DNA from: Streptomyces nigra
GTDB taxonomy: Bacteria; Actinomycetota; Actinomycetes; Streptomycetales; Streptomycetaceae
NCBI RefSeq assembly: GCF_003074055.1
Contig: NZ_CP029043.1
Location: 7,308,501 to 7,372,500, forward strand
Length of the DNA: 64,000 nucleotides
Direction of reading: 5' to 3'
The notes under the pieces are model-generated. The model was not told the DNA's origin. It did not search any database and worked only from the letters and a program-made list of their open reading frames with translations. Every line of letters starts with the position of its first letter. The stretch's first letter is position 1. This document shows positions 34,196 through 42,147 of this stretch, piece after piece. The translations under genes were made by a program, and so were the position numbers.

Positions 34196-35623
34196 TCAGG
34201 CGCGCCGGGGCTTGCCCTCCGTGAACAGCCACGTCCGGAACAGTCCGTCCAGCCGCTTCCCCGACGTCGCCTCCGCCAGCTTCACGAACTGGGCGGTCGT
34301 GCCGTGCCCGTCGTGGTGCTTGGTGGCCCAGGCGCGGAGGATGCGGAGGAACGTCTTGTCCCCGACGGCGCGCCGCAGTTCCTGCAGGGCCATCGCGCCC
34401 CGCGCGTACACCGGCGTGCCGAAGATGTTCGCGCCGCTGCCCGGGTCCGCGGGCGGGAACGCCCACAGTTCGTCGCTCGCGGGACGGGCGTACAGGGTGT
34501 CGAAGGCCTTCTGGGCGGTGTCGCCGCCGTGCTGCTCGTCGTACAGCCACTCGGCGTACGTGGCGAAGCCCTCGTTGAGCCAGATGTCCTTCCACGTGGT
34601 CAGGGACACCGAGTCGCCGAACCACTGGTGGGCGCTCTCGTGCACGAGCGTGGCCAGGTCGGGCGCGGAGTCGTACAGCGGCCGGGTCTGGGTCTCCAGG
34701 GCGTAGCCGACGTCCGGGGCGTGGTCGACGATCGCGCCGGCCGCGCGGAACGGGTACGGCCCGAACAGCCCGCTCTCCCAGGCGAGCACCTCGGGCAGCT
34801 TCCGCAGCACCGGCGCCGCGGCCCGGGCCTCCCGCGGGTCGACGGCGTTGTAGACCTCGACGCCGTCGCGGGTGGTGTACCGCTCCACCTTGAACGTGCC
34901 GACGGTGACGGTGGCCAGATAGGCGGCCATCGGTTCGGCCGCGCGCCAGCGGAACGTGGTGCGCCCGTGTGCGGTGCGCTGTCCGAGCAGCACGCCGTTG
35001 GCCACGGCCGTGCGCCCCTTGGGCACGGTCACCGTGAAGTCGTACGTCGCCTTGTCGGTGGGGTGGTTGTTCGCCGGGAACCAGGTCATCGCGCCCTGCG
35101 GCTCACCGGCCACGAAGGCGCCGTCGTCGGTGGGGATCCAGCCGTCTGCGGAGCCGTCCGGGTCGGTGACCGGCTTCGGGGTGCCGTGGTAGTCGACGGT
35201 GACCCGGAAGGCCCGGCCGGGGCGCAGCGCGCGGCGCGGGGTGACGACGAGTTCCTGCCCGGAACGCCGAAACGCAGCCTTCGCGTGGTCCACGGTGACC
35301 GAGGTGACCTTCAGGCCCGTGAGGTCGAGGTCGAAACGCGCGAGGCGCTGGGTGGCGCGGGCGGTGAGGACGGCTCTGCCCTCCAGGCGCCGGCTGCCGG
35401 TGTCGTACCGCAGCGTCAGGTCGTAGTGGTCCACCTCGTAGCCGCCGTTGCCGGCCAGCGGGAAGTACGGGTCACCGACGCCCGCCGAACCCGTGCCGTG
35501 GGCCACCGCGGGCCCCGCGCCGGCGAGCAGCGCCGTCACGGTCATGGGTACGGCGGCGAGGAGCGCCTTGCGGCGGAGCACGGCGGGTATGCGCCGGGCG
35601 GGCCGGCTGCTCGGTGACGTCAC
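34196..35623 (-). CDS. Secreted M1 family metallopeptidase
   Basis: A 475-residue secreted aminopeptidase-type enzyme. Start GTG 35623 lies behind AGGAG; the signal peptide is LLAAVPMTVTALLAGAGPAV. An N-terminal beta saddle precedes the gluzincin site LVHESAHQWFGDSVSL (HExxH about residue 328) with the third ligand in WLNEGFATYAEWL. The substrate-side GxMEN motif is replaced by VGYALETQT, as in many Streptomyces M1 proteins. The short length means it lacks the C-terminal helical domain of full aminopeptidase N. It converges with the nucleotidyltransferase gene and adds to the secreted protease set. Confidence 0.92.
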   Translation of the reverse strand: MTSPSSRPARRIPAVLRRKALLAAVPMTVTALLAGAGPAVAHGTGSAGVGDPYFPLAGNGGYEVDHYDLTLRYDTGSRRLEGRAVLTARATQRLARFDLDLTGLKVTSVTVDHAKAAFRRSGQELVVTPRRALRPGRAFRVTVDYHGTPKPVTDPDGSADGWIPTDDGAFVAGEPQGAMTWFPANNHPTDKATYDFTVTVPKGRTAVANGVLLGQRTAHGRTTFRWRAAEPMAAYLATVTVGTFKVERYTTRDGVEVYNAVDPREARAAAPVLRKLPEVLAWESGLFGPYPFRAAGAIVDHAPDVGYALETQTRPLYDSAPDLATLVHESAHQWFGDSVSLTTWKDIWLNEGFATYAEWLYDEQHGGDTAQKAFDTLYARPASDELWAFPPADPGSGANIFGTPVYARGAMALQELRRAVGDKTFLRILRAWATKHHDGHGTTAQFVKLAEATSGKRLDGLFRTWLFTEGKPRRA

Positions 35624-35778
35624 GGGAACTCCTGGAGGGGGGCGGCTGGAGATCGGCTGGCCGTCACACTAGAGGCGACGGAGGCCCAGTTTTCCCATGC
35701 TCAGGTCAATTCCCGGGAGGGTGCCGCTCCGGAGTGGGCTGTTTGCGGCCACCCTCACCCGTGCGGGTGGCACACGGC

Positions 35779-35819
35779 CGCGCGGCGGACGACGGAAGGG
35801 CTCCGCCGTCCGCCGCGCG
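35779..35819 (-). terminator. Hairpin after the GH81 gene
   Basis: An 18-bp stem with one mismatch (35779-35796 with 35802-35819) and a 5-base loop lies 11 bases past the glucanase stop. Confidence 0.82.
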
Positions 35820-35829
35820 CACGGTCGGG

Positions 35830-38622
35830 TCAGCTGAAGGGGATCACCACCACCGACTTGTCGGTGCCGGTCTGCAGCTTGGAGCTGCCGTTGCCGATGG
35901 CGCTCCACACCTCCAGGCGTACCGTGCCGTTCTTGAGGTTGCCCAGGGTGCCCGTGCTGGACCTGAGGCCCCTGGCCTGGCTGTACTCCTCCCACCCGGT
36001 GACCGGGTCGGTGGCGAAGTAGTTGTACGTCTCCGTCCGGTCGAAGGTGCCGTCGCCGGTCAGGTCGTAGCTGATCCGGGCCTGCTGGCCGAGACCGACC
36101 GAGGTGCCCGCGTCGACCTGGAGCTTGAAGGTGGTACCTGCGCCCGAGGTGAGCGTGCCGTTCACTCCCCGGGCCTCGTAGACGAGGGGCTGATACGGCG
36201 TGCCGTCGTGGTTGGTGCCACCGGCGGACGCGATGGTGTCGCTGCCCGCGGTGCCGCCGGTCGCCGTCGTGAGGACACCGCCGCCGCGCAGCTGGAAGGT
36301 GTTCCCCGTCGGCTCCGGGTCGGGATCGGGGTCGGGGTCGGGGTCCGGGTCCTGCGATCCGGACCCGGTGCCGCTGGCCGTCGAACGGGCCGGCACCGAC
36401 AGCGTCTTGCCGTCCGAGAAGGTGACCGTCCGGGCCGACGAGCCGTGGTTGTGGGCCACATAGGTGCGTGTCGAGCCCTTGGTGAAGACGGCCGAGGCGG
36501 GGATGTCACCGGTGACGGAGGCGTCCGGGGCGCCGATGGTGTCGAGGGTGTTGATCCAGTGGTAGGTGTGCGCCTTCGACTCGCCCTGCTCCGGGGTGTA
36601 ACCGCCGTTGCCGGAGTCCCACTTGGACTTGGCCGAGGCCGGGTCGGCGAACGACTGGAACTCCCAGAGGATGTCCCGCCATTCGACGGCCGGGCCGCCG
36701 TTCTCCCGTTCCATCTCCGCGATGTTGCGGCGGATCGCGGCCTTCTCACCGCCGAGGTGGAGCGAACCACCCGTCACCGGGAGGACGTTGATGCCGTGGA
36801 TCTCCTCGGGGTTGGCCGTCCACCAGGTGGCGTAGGCGCCGCCGCTGCCCCACACCATGCCGACCGTGTCATGGCCGAACGAGGACGGGAAGACCTGCTC
36901 GTCCGCGTCGAACCAGTACTGCGCGATCGACTCCGACTCGGTGGTCAGCAGGAAGGTGCCGAGATCGCGCAGCGAGGTGTCACCGGTCGCCGAACCCCAC
37001 AGGACCAGGGCCGCGCTGAGGTTGGTCGACTCGGAGGACGACTCCTGGTTGTTGCCGGCCGCGAAGCCCTGGTGACCGGAGGCCCAGCTGTGCCCGGCGT
37101 AGACGTCGAAACCGCGCAGGAAGGGGAACGAGCTGTCGGTGCGGCTCGGGTTGACGGTGTCGCGGACGAGGGTCTTGACCATGCCGCCCCATGCCGAGTC
37201 CGCCGCCCACGACGGGTCGTACTGGGCGACGATCGCCGCCGCGTAGACGTAGTAGCCGTAGTGGAAGTGGTGGTCGTTCAGCTCGGTGTCGCTGCCGTAG
37301 GACGCGGGGTAACCGGTGAGCGTCTTCCAGTCCTTGTCGTAGCTGAACTCGTTGGCGCCACCGGCCGTGAACCACTCCTGCAGCTTGCCCTTGAGCAGGC
37401 CGATCAGCCGGTCACGGGTGCCGGTCTCGCCGATCTGCTCGGCGACGGGCACCAGTTGGGCCAGCCGGCCGAGGGCCTTGCCGGTCCAGTAGGTGTCGGA
37501 CGCGCCGGAGAACGGGTCGGAGGCGTTCACGACGTCGTTGAGGTAGCCGCGCAGCCGCGCCGTGTCCACCCCGTCCGACTTGGGCAGCGCGGGCAGGACC
37601 GCCGACGCCTTCTGGCTGGTGCTGAACGAGGCCGCCTCACGGACCTTCATGGTGCCGCGCGGTGAGACATACGTGTACGAGGTCAGGGCGTCCGAGGTGT
37701 TCAGCCACTGGTGGCGGTAGAGCGCCTGGAGCGTGCCGCGCTCGCTGCCCTCCTGCGCCTCCGTGGTCAGCGTGTACGTGGCCCGCACGGTGCCGCCGCT
37801 GTAGCTCCAGGTCGCCTTGGAGTCGGTGACGAAGCTGAACGCGTACTTCGCGTACGTCGAGAGCGCGCCCGTGGACGGCAGGACGGCGACGGAGAAGTAG
37901 TCCTTGCCGCCGAGGCCCGCGGTGACGGTGGAGCCGGAGACGTTCCAGTCGCTGCCGCTCGGAGCGAACAGGGCGTAGTGGTGTCCGCCGACGGTGATGC
38001 CGAGGACGTTGCCCTGGTCGGCGAAGACGGTCGGCGCTCCGGCCGTGGTGACCTGCGCGTTGCCGCCGGTGCCCTTGGCGTATACGAAGGGGGAGCCGTG
38101 GCCGATGGTGGTCCGCAGGGTGCGGCTGCCGTCGGACCACAGCGGGGTGACCGTCCAGTCGGACCAGTCGTCGGCCTTGGTGTCGGGGGAGTTGAGGCCG
38201 GACAGCCCGATGGTCAGGTCGCGCTTGTGGGCGTACTCGTACTGGCGTCCGTCGCCGACGATCGCCGGGGAGGTCGGGTAGCCGACGTCCAGTCCGTTGG
38301 CGGTGGCCTGGTAGGTGAGGGGGTGGCCGTACATGGGGGTCGACCACGGGTTGTCGCCGTACCGCTGGAAGGCCAGGGAGGACCACCAGTCGTTGGTGGG
38401 GACCGGCCGGTTCCTGGCAGCGGCGGTCACCTTGGGGGTGACGGGCGTTCCTGTGTTGGTGGTGGGGCCCGATGTGCCGGGCGGCCTGCTGTCGGAGTAA
38501 CTGCCGGAACCTACGGGCACGGTGGCCGCGGCCGCCGGGGAGGCGGCCGGACCGAGCCCGAAGGCTGCGAGGGCTGAGGCCAGCAACAGGACTGCCGCTG
38601 GTCTGGTGCGTGGGGATCGCAT
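35830..38622 (-). CDS. Secreted GH81 endo-beta-1,3-glucanase with C-terminal glucan-binding domain
   Basis: A 930-residue secreted laminarinase. The signal peptide is AVLLLASALAAFGLGPAASP. The GH81 core (about residues 45-740) shows NRPVPTNDWWSSLAFQRYGD at its start, YGSDTELNDHHFHYGYYVYA (catalytic acid region), AGNNQESSSESTNLSAAL and HGINVLPVTGGSLHLGG. An Asp-Pro repeat linker leads to a C-terminal beta-1,3-glucan-binding module of CBM56 type (FQLRGGGVLTTATGGTAGSD). It attacks fungal cell-wall beta-1,3-glucan or callose. ATG 38622 follows GAGGTG. A longer upstream open frame was rejected because it would lack the signal peptide position. The promoter operator is identical to that of the GH76 gene. 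Confidence 0.93.
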   Translation of the reverse strand: MRSPRTRPAAVLLLASALAAFGLGPAASPAAAATVPVGSGSYSDSRPPGTSGPTTNTGTPVTPKVTAAARNRPVPTNDWWSSLAFQRYGDNPWSTPMYGHPLTYQATANGLDVGYPTSPAIVGDGRQYEYAHKRDLTIGLSGLNSPDTKADDWSDWTVTPLWSDGSRTLRTTIGHGSPFVYAKGTGGNAQVTTAGAPTVFADQGNVLGITVGGHHYALFAPSGSDWNVSGSTVTAGLGGKDYFSVAVLPSTGALSTYAKYAFSFVTDSKATWSYSGGTVRATYTLTTEAQEGSERGTLQALYRHQWLNTSDALTSYTYVSPRGTMKVREAASFSTSQKASAVLPALPKSDGVDTARLRGYLNDVVNASDPFSGASDTYWTGKALGRLAQLVPVAEQIGETGTRDRLIGLLKGKLQEWFTAGGANEFSYDKDWKTLTGYPASYGSDTELNDHHFHYGYYVYAAAIVAQYDPSWAADSAWGGMVKTLVRDTVNPSRTDSSFPFLRGFDVYAGHSWASGHQGFAAGNNQESSSESTNLSAALVLWGSATGDTSLRDLGTFLLTTESESIAQYWFDADEQVFPSSFGHDTVGMVWGSGGAYATWWTANPEEIHGINVLPVTGGSLHLGGEKAAIRRNIAEMERENGGPAVEWRDILWEFQSFADPASAKSKWDSGNGGYTPEQGESKAHTYHWINTLDTIGAPDASVTGDIPASAVFTKGSTRTYVAHNHGSSARTVTFSDGKTLSVPARSTASGTGSGSQDPDPDPDPDPDPEPTGNTFQLRGGGVLTTATGGTAGSDTIASAGGTNHDGTPYQPLVYEARGVNGTLTSGAGTTFKLQVDAGTSVGLGQQARISYDLTGDGTFDRTETYNYFATDPVTGWEEYSQARGLRSSTGTLGNLKNGTVRLEVWSAIGNGSSKLQTGTDKSVVVIPFS

Positions 38623-38661
38623 GGGGCACCTCAAGTCTTCACAGGAGGGGAGTCCGAGAGT

Positions 38662-38714
38662 TGAGAGCGCTCTCAGATGGCCGGAACGTAAACGCTGGGT
38701 AATAAGCGTGTCAA
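38662..38714 (-). promoter_or_regulatory. GH81 promoter with TGAGAGCGCTCTCA operator
   Basis: On the minus strand there is a -35 TTGACA (38714-38709), 18 bases, a -10 TACGTT (38690-38685) and a 14-bp palindrome TGAGAGCGCTCTCA (38675-38662). The -10 hexamer and the following CCG also match the GH76 promoter. The operator lies at or just past the transcription start, as expected for a LacI-type repressor. Confidence 0.8.
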
Positions 38715-38932
38715 TGCATTGAACGCAGCCGGAAGTTGAAATCCGTTTTGTCTTCGCAGGTTGTTGGTCAGCTGTGAAGAGGGGTGTGTGGTGGGGGAGT
38801 TGAGGTGGGGAAGGTCTGCACGTTGGGTGTGGGCGATCACGGCGGGCGGGGTCGGATCTGCTCGCCGGGGGTGGCGGCGGAGGGGGCCGGTCCTGCTCGC
38901 CGGCAAGGGCGACTCCGGGCCTTCCGTCGACC

Positions 38933-38951
38933 TGGTAACAGCTGTTACCAT
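38933..38951 (+). promoter_or_regulatory. Palindromic operator over the toxin-antitoxin promoter
   Basis: TGGTAACAGCTGTTACCA is an 18-bp perfect palindrome (38933-38950). It overlaps a -10 box TACCAT (38946-38951) that ends 6 bases before the antitoxin ATG. It fits autoregulation by the antitoxin and a leaderless transcript; the -35 (TTCCGT at 38922) is weak. Confidence 0.72.
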
Positions 38952-38957
38952 GCCTGC

Positions 38958-39203
38958 ATGGCAAAGACACAGCTGGGCGCGCGCGTGGACGAGGACATCG
39001 CGGAGCTCGCGAAGAAGCGGGCCGCTGACCTGGGCCTGAGCGTGGGGGACTATCTCGCCCGGCTGGTGCAGGACGACGCCAGCGGGCTGCGCGCCCGTGC
39101 CGTCGAGGCCGCCGGACGCTTCCTCGCGGAGCACCAGGCGATCTTCGACGAGGCCGAGGACGGCGAGCGGACGCGGGCGGCCGGCGGAGTGCGCGCCGCC
39201 TGA
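38958..39203 (+). CDS. Antitoxin of a Fic/Doc-type toxin-antitoxin pair
   Basis: An 81-residue protein with a ribbon-helix-helix-like N-terminus (AKTQLGARVDEDIAELAKKR, AADLGLSVGDYLARLVQDDA) and an acidic, flexible C-terminal half (FLAEHQAIFDEAEDGERT) typical of toxin-neutralising tails. The RHH part would bind the palindrome immediately upstream. The stop overlaps the toxin start (TGATG), so the two are coupled. ATG 38958 is chosen over the longer frame because the operator and -10 lie just before it. This matches the antitoxin annotated beside Streptomyces Fic-family toxins. Confidence 0.82.
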   Translation: MAKTQLGARVDEDIAELAKKRAADLGLSVGDYLARLVQDDASGLRARAVEAAGRFLAEHQAIFDEAEDGERTRAAGGVRAA

Positions 39204-39580
39204 TGGACCTGCACATCGATGTCCCCTGGATCCTGCAGGTCACCGAGATCGCCGGGGCGAACGACCCCGCGCCCGACGACTACGGCGTCCCCGTCTCGGC
39301 GGTCGCCCGCCACCGGGCCGAGCTGTTCGAGCAGCCCGTCTACGACAGCCCGTACGCCAAAGCCGCGGCCCTGGTGCACACGCTGGGACGCTGCCGTTGG
39401 CTGGAACGCTCCAACATGGCCGTGGCGGCCGCGACCGGCGTCATGTACCTCGAGGCGGCCGGCATCACGGTCAAACCGGCCCGCGAGCACGCCGTGGCCC
39501 TCAAGGACCTGCTCCTGGACCCGACGTGCACGGCGGGACGGATCGCGGAGCTGTTGCGCGGGTGGCCTACGGCGACCTGA
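39203..39580 (+). CDS. Fic/Doc-family toxin component with degenerate catalytic motif
   Basis: A 125-residue Doc-like protein. The fold signature is visible in YDSPYAKAAALVHTLGRCRW, LERSNMAVAAATGVMYLEAA and VALKDLLLDPTCT. Where canonical Doc has His-Pro-Phe-x-(Asp/Glu)-Gly-Asn-(Lys/Gly)-Arg, this protein reads RCRWLERSN. The catalytic His and the phosphate-binding Asn-Lys-Arg are absent, while an acidic residue and Asn remain nearby. Canonical Doc phosphorylates EF-Tu, and Fic proteins transfer AMP; whether this form is active by another route is unknown. This divergent form recurs in Streptomyces pairs of the same size. Confidence 0.75.
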   Translation: MDLHIDVPWILQVTEIAGANDPAPDDYGVPVSAVARHRAELFEQPVYDSPYAKAAALVHTLGRCRWLERSNMAVAAATGVMYLEAAGITVKPAREHAVALKDLLLDPTCTAGRIAELLRGWPTAT

Positions 39581-39586
39581 GGGACG

Positions 39587-39856
39587 GTGGCCTGGGCGCA
39601 CCCCTTGAGGGGCAACGTCCGGAGACACCCGTCATCCGGCAGTGCATGTCAGACCGAGGGCTCGGTGCAGGGGCGGGAGGGTGCCTTCAACATCGTGCAC
39701 TCGGCGACGACCTCCGGCAGCGACCGCTCGGCGGAGTTCTTCACCATCGTGCCGTCGAGCGGCGCCGGCGACCTCGCGGCGATCACCGGTGCCGGAGGGC
39801 TCGCGGTCGACGCCGACGGTACGCATCGGATCTGTTTCGACCACGACCTGGGCTGA
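39587..39856 (+). pseudogene. Truncated DUF3224-type protein (C-terminal half only)
   Basis: The frame ends in REGAFNIVHSATTSGSDRSA, EFFTIVPSSGAGDLAAITGA and GGLAVDADGTHRICFDHDLG, which is the C-terminal half of a DUF3224 (allene-oxide-cyclase-like beta barrel) protein. The N-terminal half, normally about 60-70 residues more, is missing, and upstream sequence (39587-39650) is unrelated. No ribosome binding site is seen. A deletion remnant is the simplest reading. Confidence 0.68.
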
Positions 39857-39865
39857 GCCGTCCGC

Positions 39866-40372
39866 TCAGGTCAGGACGAGCCAGCGCCGGCCGTCGAGGA
39901 GTTCGCGTGCCGCGTCCAGGTGTCCGGCGTGGCACGCGGTCTCGGTGATGACGTGCAGCAGGACGTCCCGGACGGTGTGCAGGTGCGGTGGGCCGAAGAG
40001 GTGGTGGGGCCACCAGACCAAGGGGGCGTCCGGGTCCGCGGCGGCCACGACGGCGTCGGAGAGGGCCGCCTCCGCCCGGTACCGGTGGAGCACCTCGGTG
40101 TGCGGGACGTCCGGGGCCACGTGCCAGGCGTCCTCGACCTCGTCCAGGGCGTCGATGACCGCCTGATCGCCGGTGACGACGGCCCGGAACCAGAAGCGCT
40201 CGACATCGAGCGCGAGGTGCTGGACGAGCCCCAGGCAGCTCCACCCCGACGGCAGTACGGGCCGCCGCAGCGCCTCCGGTCCCAGGCCGTCGAGGATGCC
40301 GAGGACATGGCGGCGCTGTGCGTGCAGGAAGGACAGCAGCACCTGCAGCTCGGTCTTGGCGGGAGGGGTCAC
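39866..40372 (-). CDS. DinB/DUF664 family protein
   Basis: A 168-residue helical-bundle protein with His ligands in LGLVQHLALDVERFWFRAVV and DVLLHVITETACHAGHLDAA, the DinB/DUF664 arrangement. It starts at GTG 40372, which overlaps the stop of the upstream VOC gene (GTGA), so the two are translationally coupled. It is probably a mycothiol-dependent enzyme or metal-binding protein; its substrate is unknown. Pairing with a VOC-fold protein hints at detoxification of an electrophile or drug. It faces the DUF3224 remnant, ending 9 bases from it. Confidence 0.88.
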   Translation of the reverse strand: MTPPAKTELQVLLSFLHAQRRHVLGILDGLGPEALRRPVLPSGWSCLGLVQHLALDVERFWFRAVVTGDQAVIDALDEVEDAWHVAPDVPHTEVLHRYRAEAALSDAVVAAADPDAPLVWWPHHLFGPPHLHTVRDVLLHVITETACHAGHLDAARELLDGRRWLVLT

Positions 40373-40770
40373 TTGGCGATCTCCCAGATGTGACCGCCCG
40401 GATCCTTGAAGCCGGCGGTGCGGATGCCCCAGGGCCGGTCCATGGGGCCGTTCAGCAACGTCACACCACGGTCGGTCAGTTCCTCGCACATCGCGTCGAC
40501 GTCGTCCACGGGCAAGGTGAGTTGAACGCGGGAGCCGGTGTCCGGGGCGGCGACGCGCGCGGGGTCGATCAGCTCGTGCGCCGCCGTGGACCGCAACAGG
40601 TTGATGAGGGTGTTCCCGAAGCTGAAGACGGCCGACTCGTCGTCCTCGTACGTCACGGGGAGTCGGAACACGTCACAGTAGAACCGCTTCGTGGCGTCCA
40701 GGTCCTCCACGAAGAGGGTGATGGCGCTGATGTCGCCGGGCCACGGGGTCTCGGGTGTCGTATGGGTCAC
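40369..40770 (-). CDS. VOC family protein (glyoxalase/bleomycin-resistance fold)
   Basis: A 133-residue protein with paired beta-alpha-beta-beta-beta modules: ISAITLFVEDLDATKRFYCD and VFRLPVTYEDDESAVFSFGN in the first, QLTLPVDDVDAMCEELTDRG and IRTAGFKDPGGHIWEIAK in the second. This is the usual VOC ending with the metal-ligand Glu. The substrate is unknown. It starts at a GTG (40770) and its stop overlaps the DinB gene start, forming a two-gene operon. Confidence 0.9.
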   Translation of the reverse strand: MTHTTPETPWPGDISAITLFVEDLDATKRFYCDVFRLPVTYEDDESAVFSFGNTLINLLRSTAAHELIDPARVAAPDTGSRVQLTLPVDDVDAMCEELTDRGVTLLNGPMDRPWGIRTAGFKDPGGHIWEIAK

Positions 40771-40833
40771 GGATACCGATGATCTCGTACGGGGCCGCTT
40801 TCGCCCAGCGCTTTCGGGTATCGCCCCCGGGTC

Positions 40834-41544
40834 TCAACGGGGCGTCGTAGTGGGTGACAGGTCGGCGCGGACCCGGCGCAGTGCGGACAGCGGGTCCGGC
40901 GCGCGGGTGATCGACCGTCCCACGACGACATGTGAGGCGCCGTCAGTGACGGCGGCCAGGGGTGTGCCGGGGCGGGCGTGCTCGGCAGGGGACGCGCCGG
41001 GCAGGGTCACTCCGGGGGTGACGATCACGGCATCGCTCCCCAACAGCGCGCGCAGCGGCGCTACTTCACGCGGCGAGGCGATCACGCCGTGGCATCCGGC
41101 GCGCTCGGCCAGTCGCGCCAACCGCAGTACCTGCGCCTCGGCCGTGTCCGGGACGCCGATGTCGGCGAGGTCGGCGTCGGTCATGCTGGTCACCACGGTG
41201 AGGGCGAGAACACGCAGACCGGGACAGTCGCGGGCCGCGTCGACGGCGGCGGACATGATGCCCGTCCCGCCCATGCCGTGCACCGTCACCATGGAGACGC
41301 CGAGTTCGCCCGCGGCGCGCACCGCACCGGCGACCGAGTTCGGGATCTCGAAGAGCTTGAGGTCCAGGAACACCTCCTTGCCCTGAGCGACCAGATGGCG
41401 CACGAACTCCGGCCCCGCCGCGGTGAGAAGCTCCAGGCCGACCTTGTAGAAACGGCACGCGTCACCGAGCCGATCGATGACCGCCTGGGCGTCCTGACGG
41501 TTGGCGTGGTCCAGCGCGATGATGATCTGCCGAGTGGGGTCCAT
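40834..41544 (-). CDS. pyrF: Orotidine 5'-phosphate decarboxylase
   Basis: A 236-residue TIM-barrel enzyme that makes UMP from OMP. It begins QIIIALDHANRQDAQAVIDR, has the catalytic Asp/Lys array in EVFLDLKLFEIPNSVAGAVR (normally DLKxxDIP), and phosphate-binding VTPGV and ASHVVVGRSIT near the end. The second Asp of the usual DxKxxD is Glu here (DLKLFE), which deserves notice. The length and sequence are those of the short group I form, whereas the main actinobacterial pyrF in the pyr operon is a longer group III type. It stands alone, divergent from a GNAT gene. It may be a paralogue or a relative acting on another substrate. Confidence 0.83.
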   Translation of the reverse strand: MDPTRQIIIALDHANRQDAQAVIDRLGDACRFYKVGLELLTAAGPEFVRHLVAQGKEVFLDLKLFEIPNSVAGAVRAAGELGVSMVTVHGMGGTGIMSAAVDAARDCPGLRVLALTVVTSMTDADLADIGVPDTAEAQVLRLARLAERAGCHGVIASPREVAPLRALLGSDAVIVTPGVTLPGASPAEHARPGTPLAAVTDGASHVVVGRSITRAPDPLSALRRVRADLSPTTTPR

Positions 41545-41589
41545 GGCGTCATTGTCGTCGCACGGCCACGACCGGTGCGCCCACCGCCC

Positions 41590-42147
41590 GTGCGAGGATT
41601 CCGGCGTGACGTTCTTCGCTTCCGGCTGGCCGGCGCCGCCGACCTCGGCACTCTGGTCCGGCTGCGTGACGAGGCCGCCCGCTGGATGATCGCGCGGGGT
41701 AAGGCGGGGCAGTGGCAGCCCGGCCAGCTCGACGAGGGCCACTTTCGCCGTGTCATGGAGATGGGCGAGGTCTGGGTCGCCGAGGCCGAGGGCCGGGTCG
41801 CCGGGGCGTGGGAGCTGTGGTGGGACGACGAGGACGCCTGGGGACCGCAGCCGCCGATCGCCGGGTATGTGCATCGGCTCATGGTCGACCGCGCCCTCGC
41901 ATGGCCGGGGGCGGGACGGCTGCTGTCGCGGGCCGCCGAGGAGCGCGACGCCGAGGCGGGGCGGGCGTACGTACGCCTGGACTGCCTGGCCGGCAACGCG
42001 CGGTTGAACGCCTACTACCTGGAGGCCGGCTACCGGGTCGTCGGGCACAAGGGGGGCAAGCCCCAACCGGGTGGTGCACCCAAGTCGTTCACCCTTCTGG
42101 AGGAGGGCTCAGCACCGGTGGGAGGAGGCGTCAGACGGCGGCCATGA
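41590..42147 (+). CDS. GNAT N-acetyltransferase
   Basis: A protein of about 185 residues with FRLAGAADLGTLVRLRDEAA at the N-terminus, MEMGEVWVAEAEGRVAGAWE, YVHRLMVDRALAWPGAGRLL (cofactor loop) and LAGNARLNAYYLEAGYRVVG: a normal GNAT body. The start is unclear. GTG 41590 is in frame but has no ribosome binding site. A better-placed GTG at 41605, behind GAGGATT, is out of frame by two bases and would need an indel to read the expected LRFRLAG start. The 3' end overlaps the decayed LysR gene by 17 bases on the opposite strand. Confidence 0.78.
   Translation: MRGFRRDVLRFRLAGAADLGTLVRLRDEAARWMIARGKAGQWQPGQLDEGHFRRVMEMGEVWVAEAEGRVAGAWELWWDDEDAWGPQPPIAGYVHRLMVDRALAWPGAGRLLSRAAEERDAEAGRAYVRLDCLAGNARLNAYYLEAGYRVVGHKGGKPQPGGAPKSFTLLEEGSAPVGGGVRRRP

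Noticed and set aside
35830..39243. GH81 reading frame extended upstream to 39243
   Set aside because: The added 200 residues are low-complexity Arg/Pro sequence running antisense to the TA genes. A signal peptide and ribosome binding site fix the start at 38622.
39203..39580. Canonical active Fic AMP-transferase
   Set aside because: The catalytic His and the Asn-Lys-Arg part of the motif are absent, so it is described as a degenerate Doc/Fic-type toxin instead.
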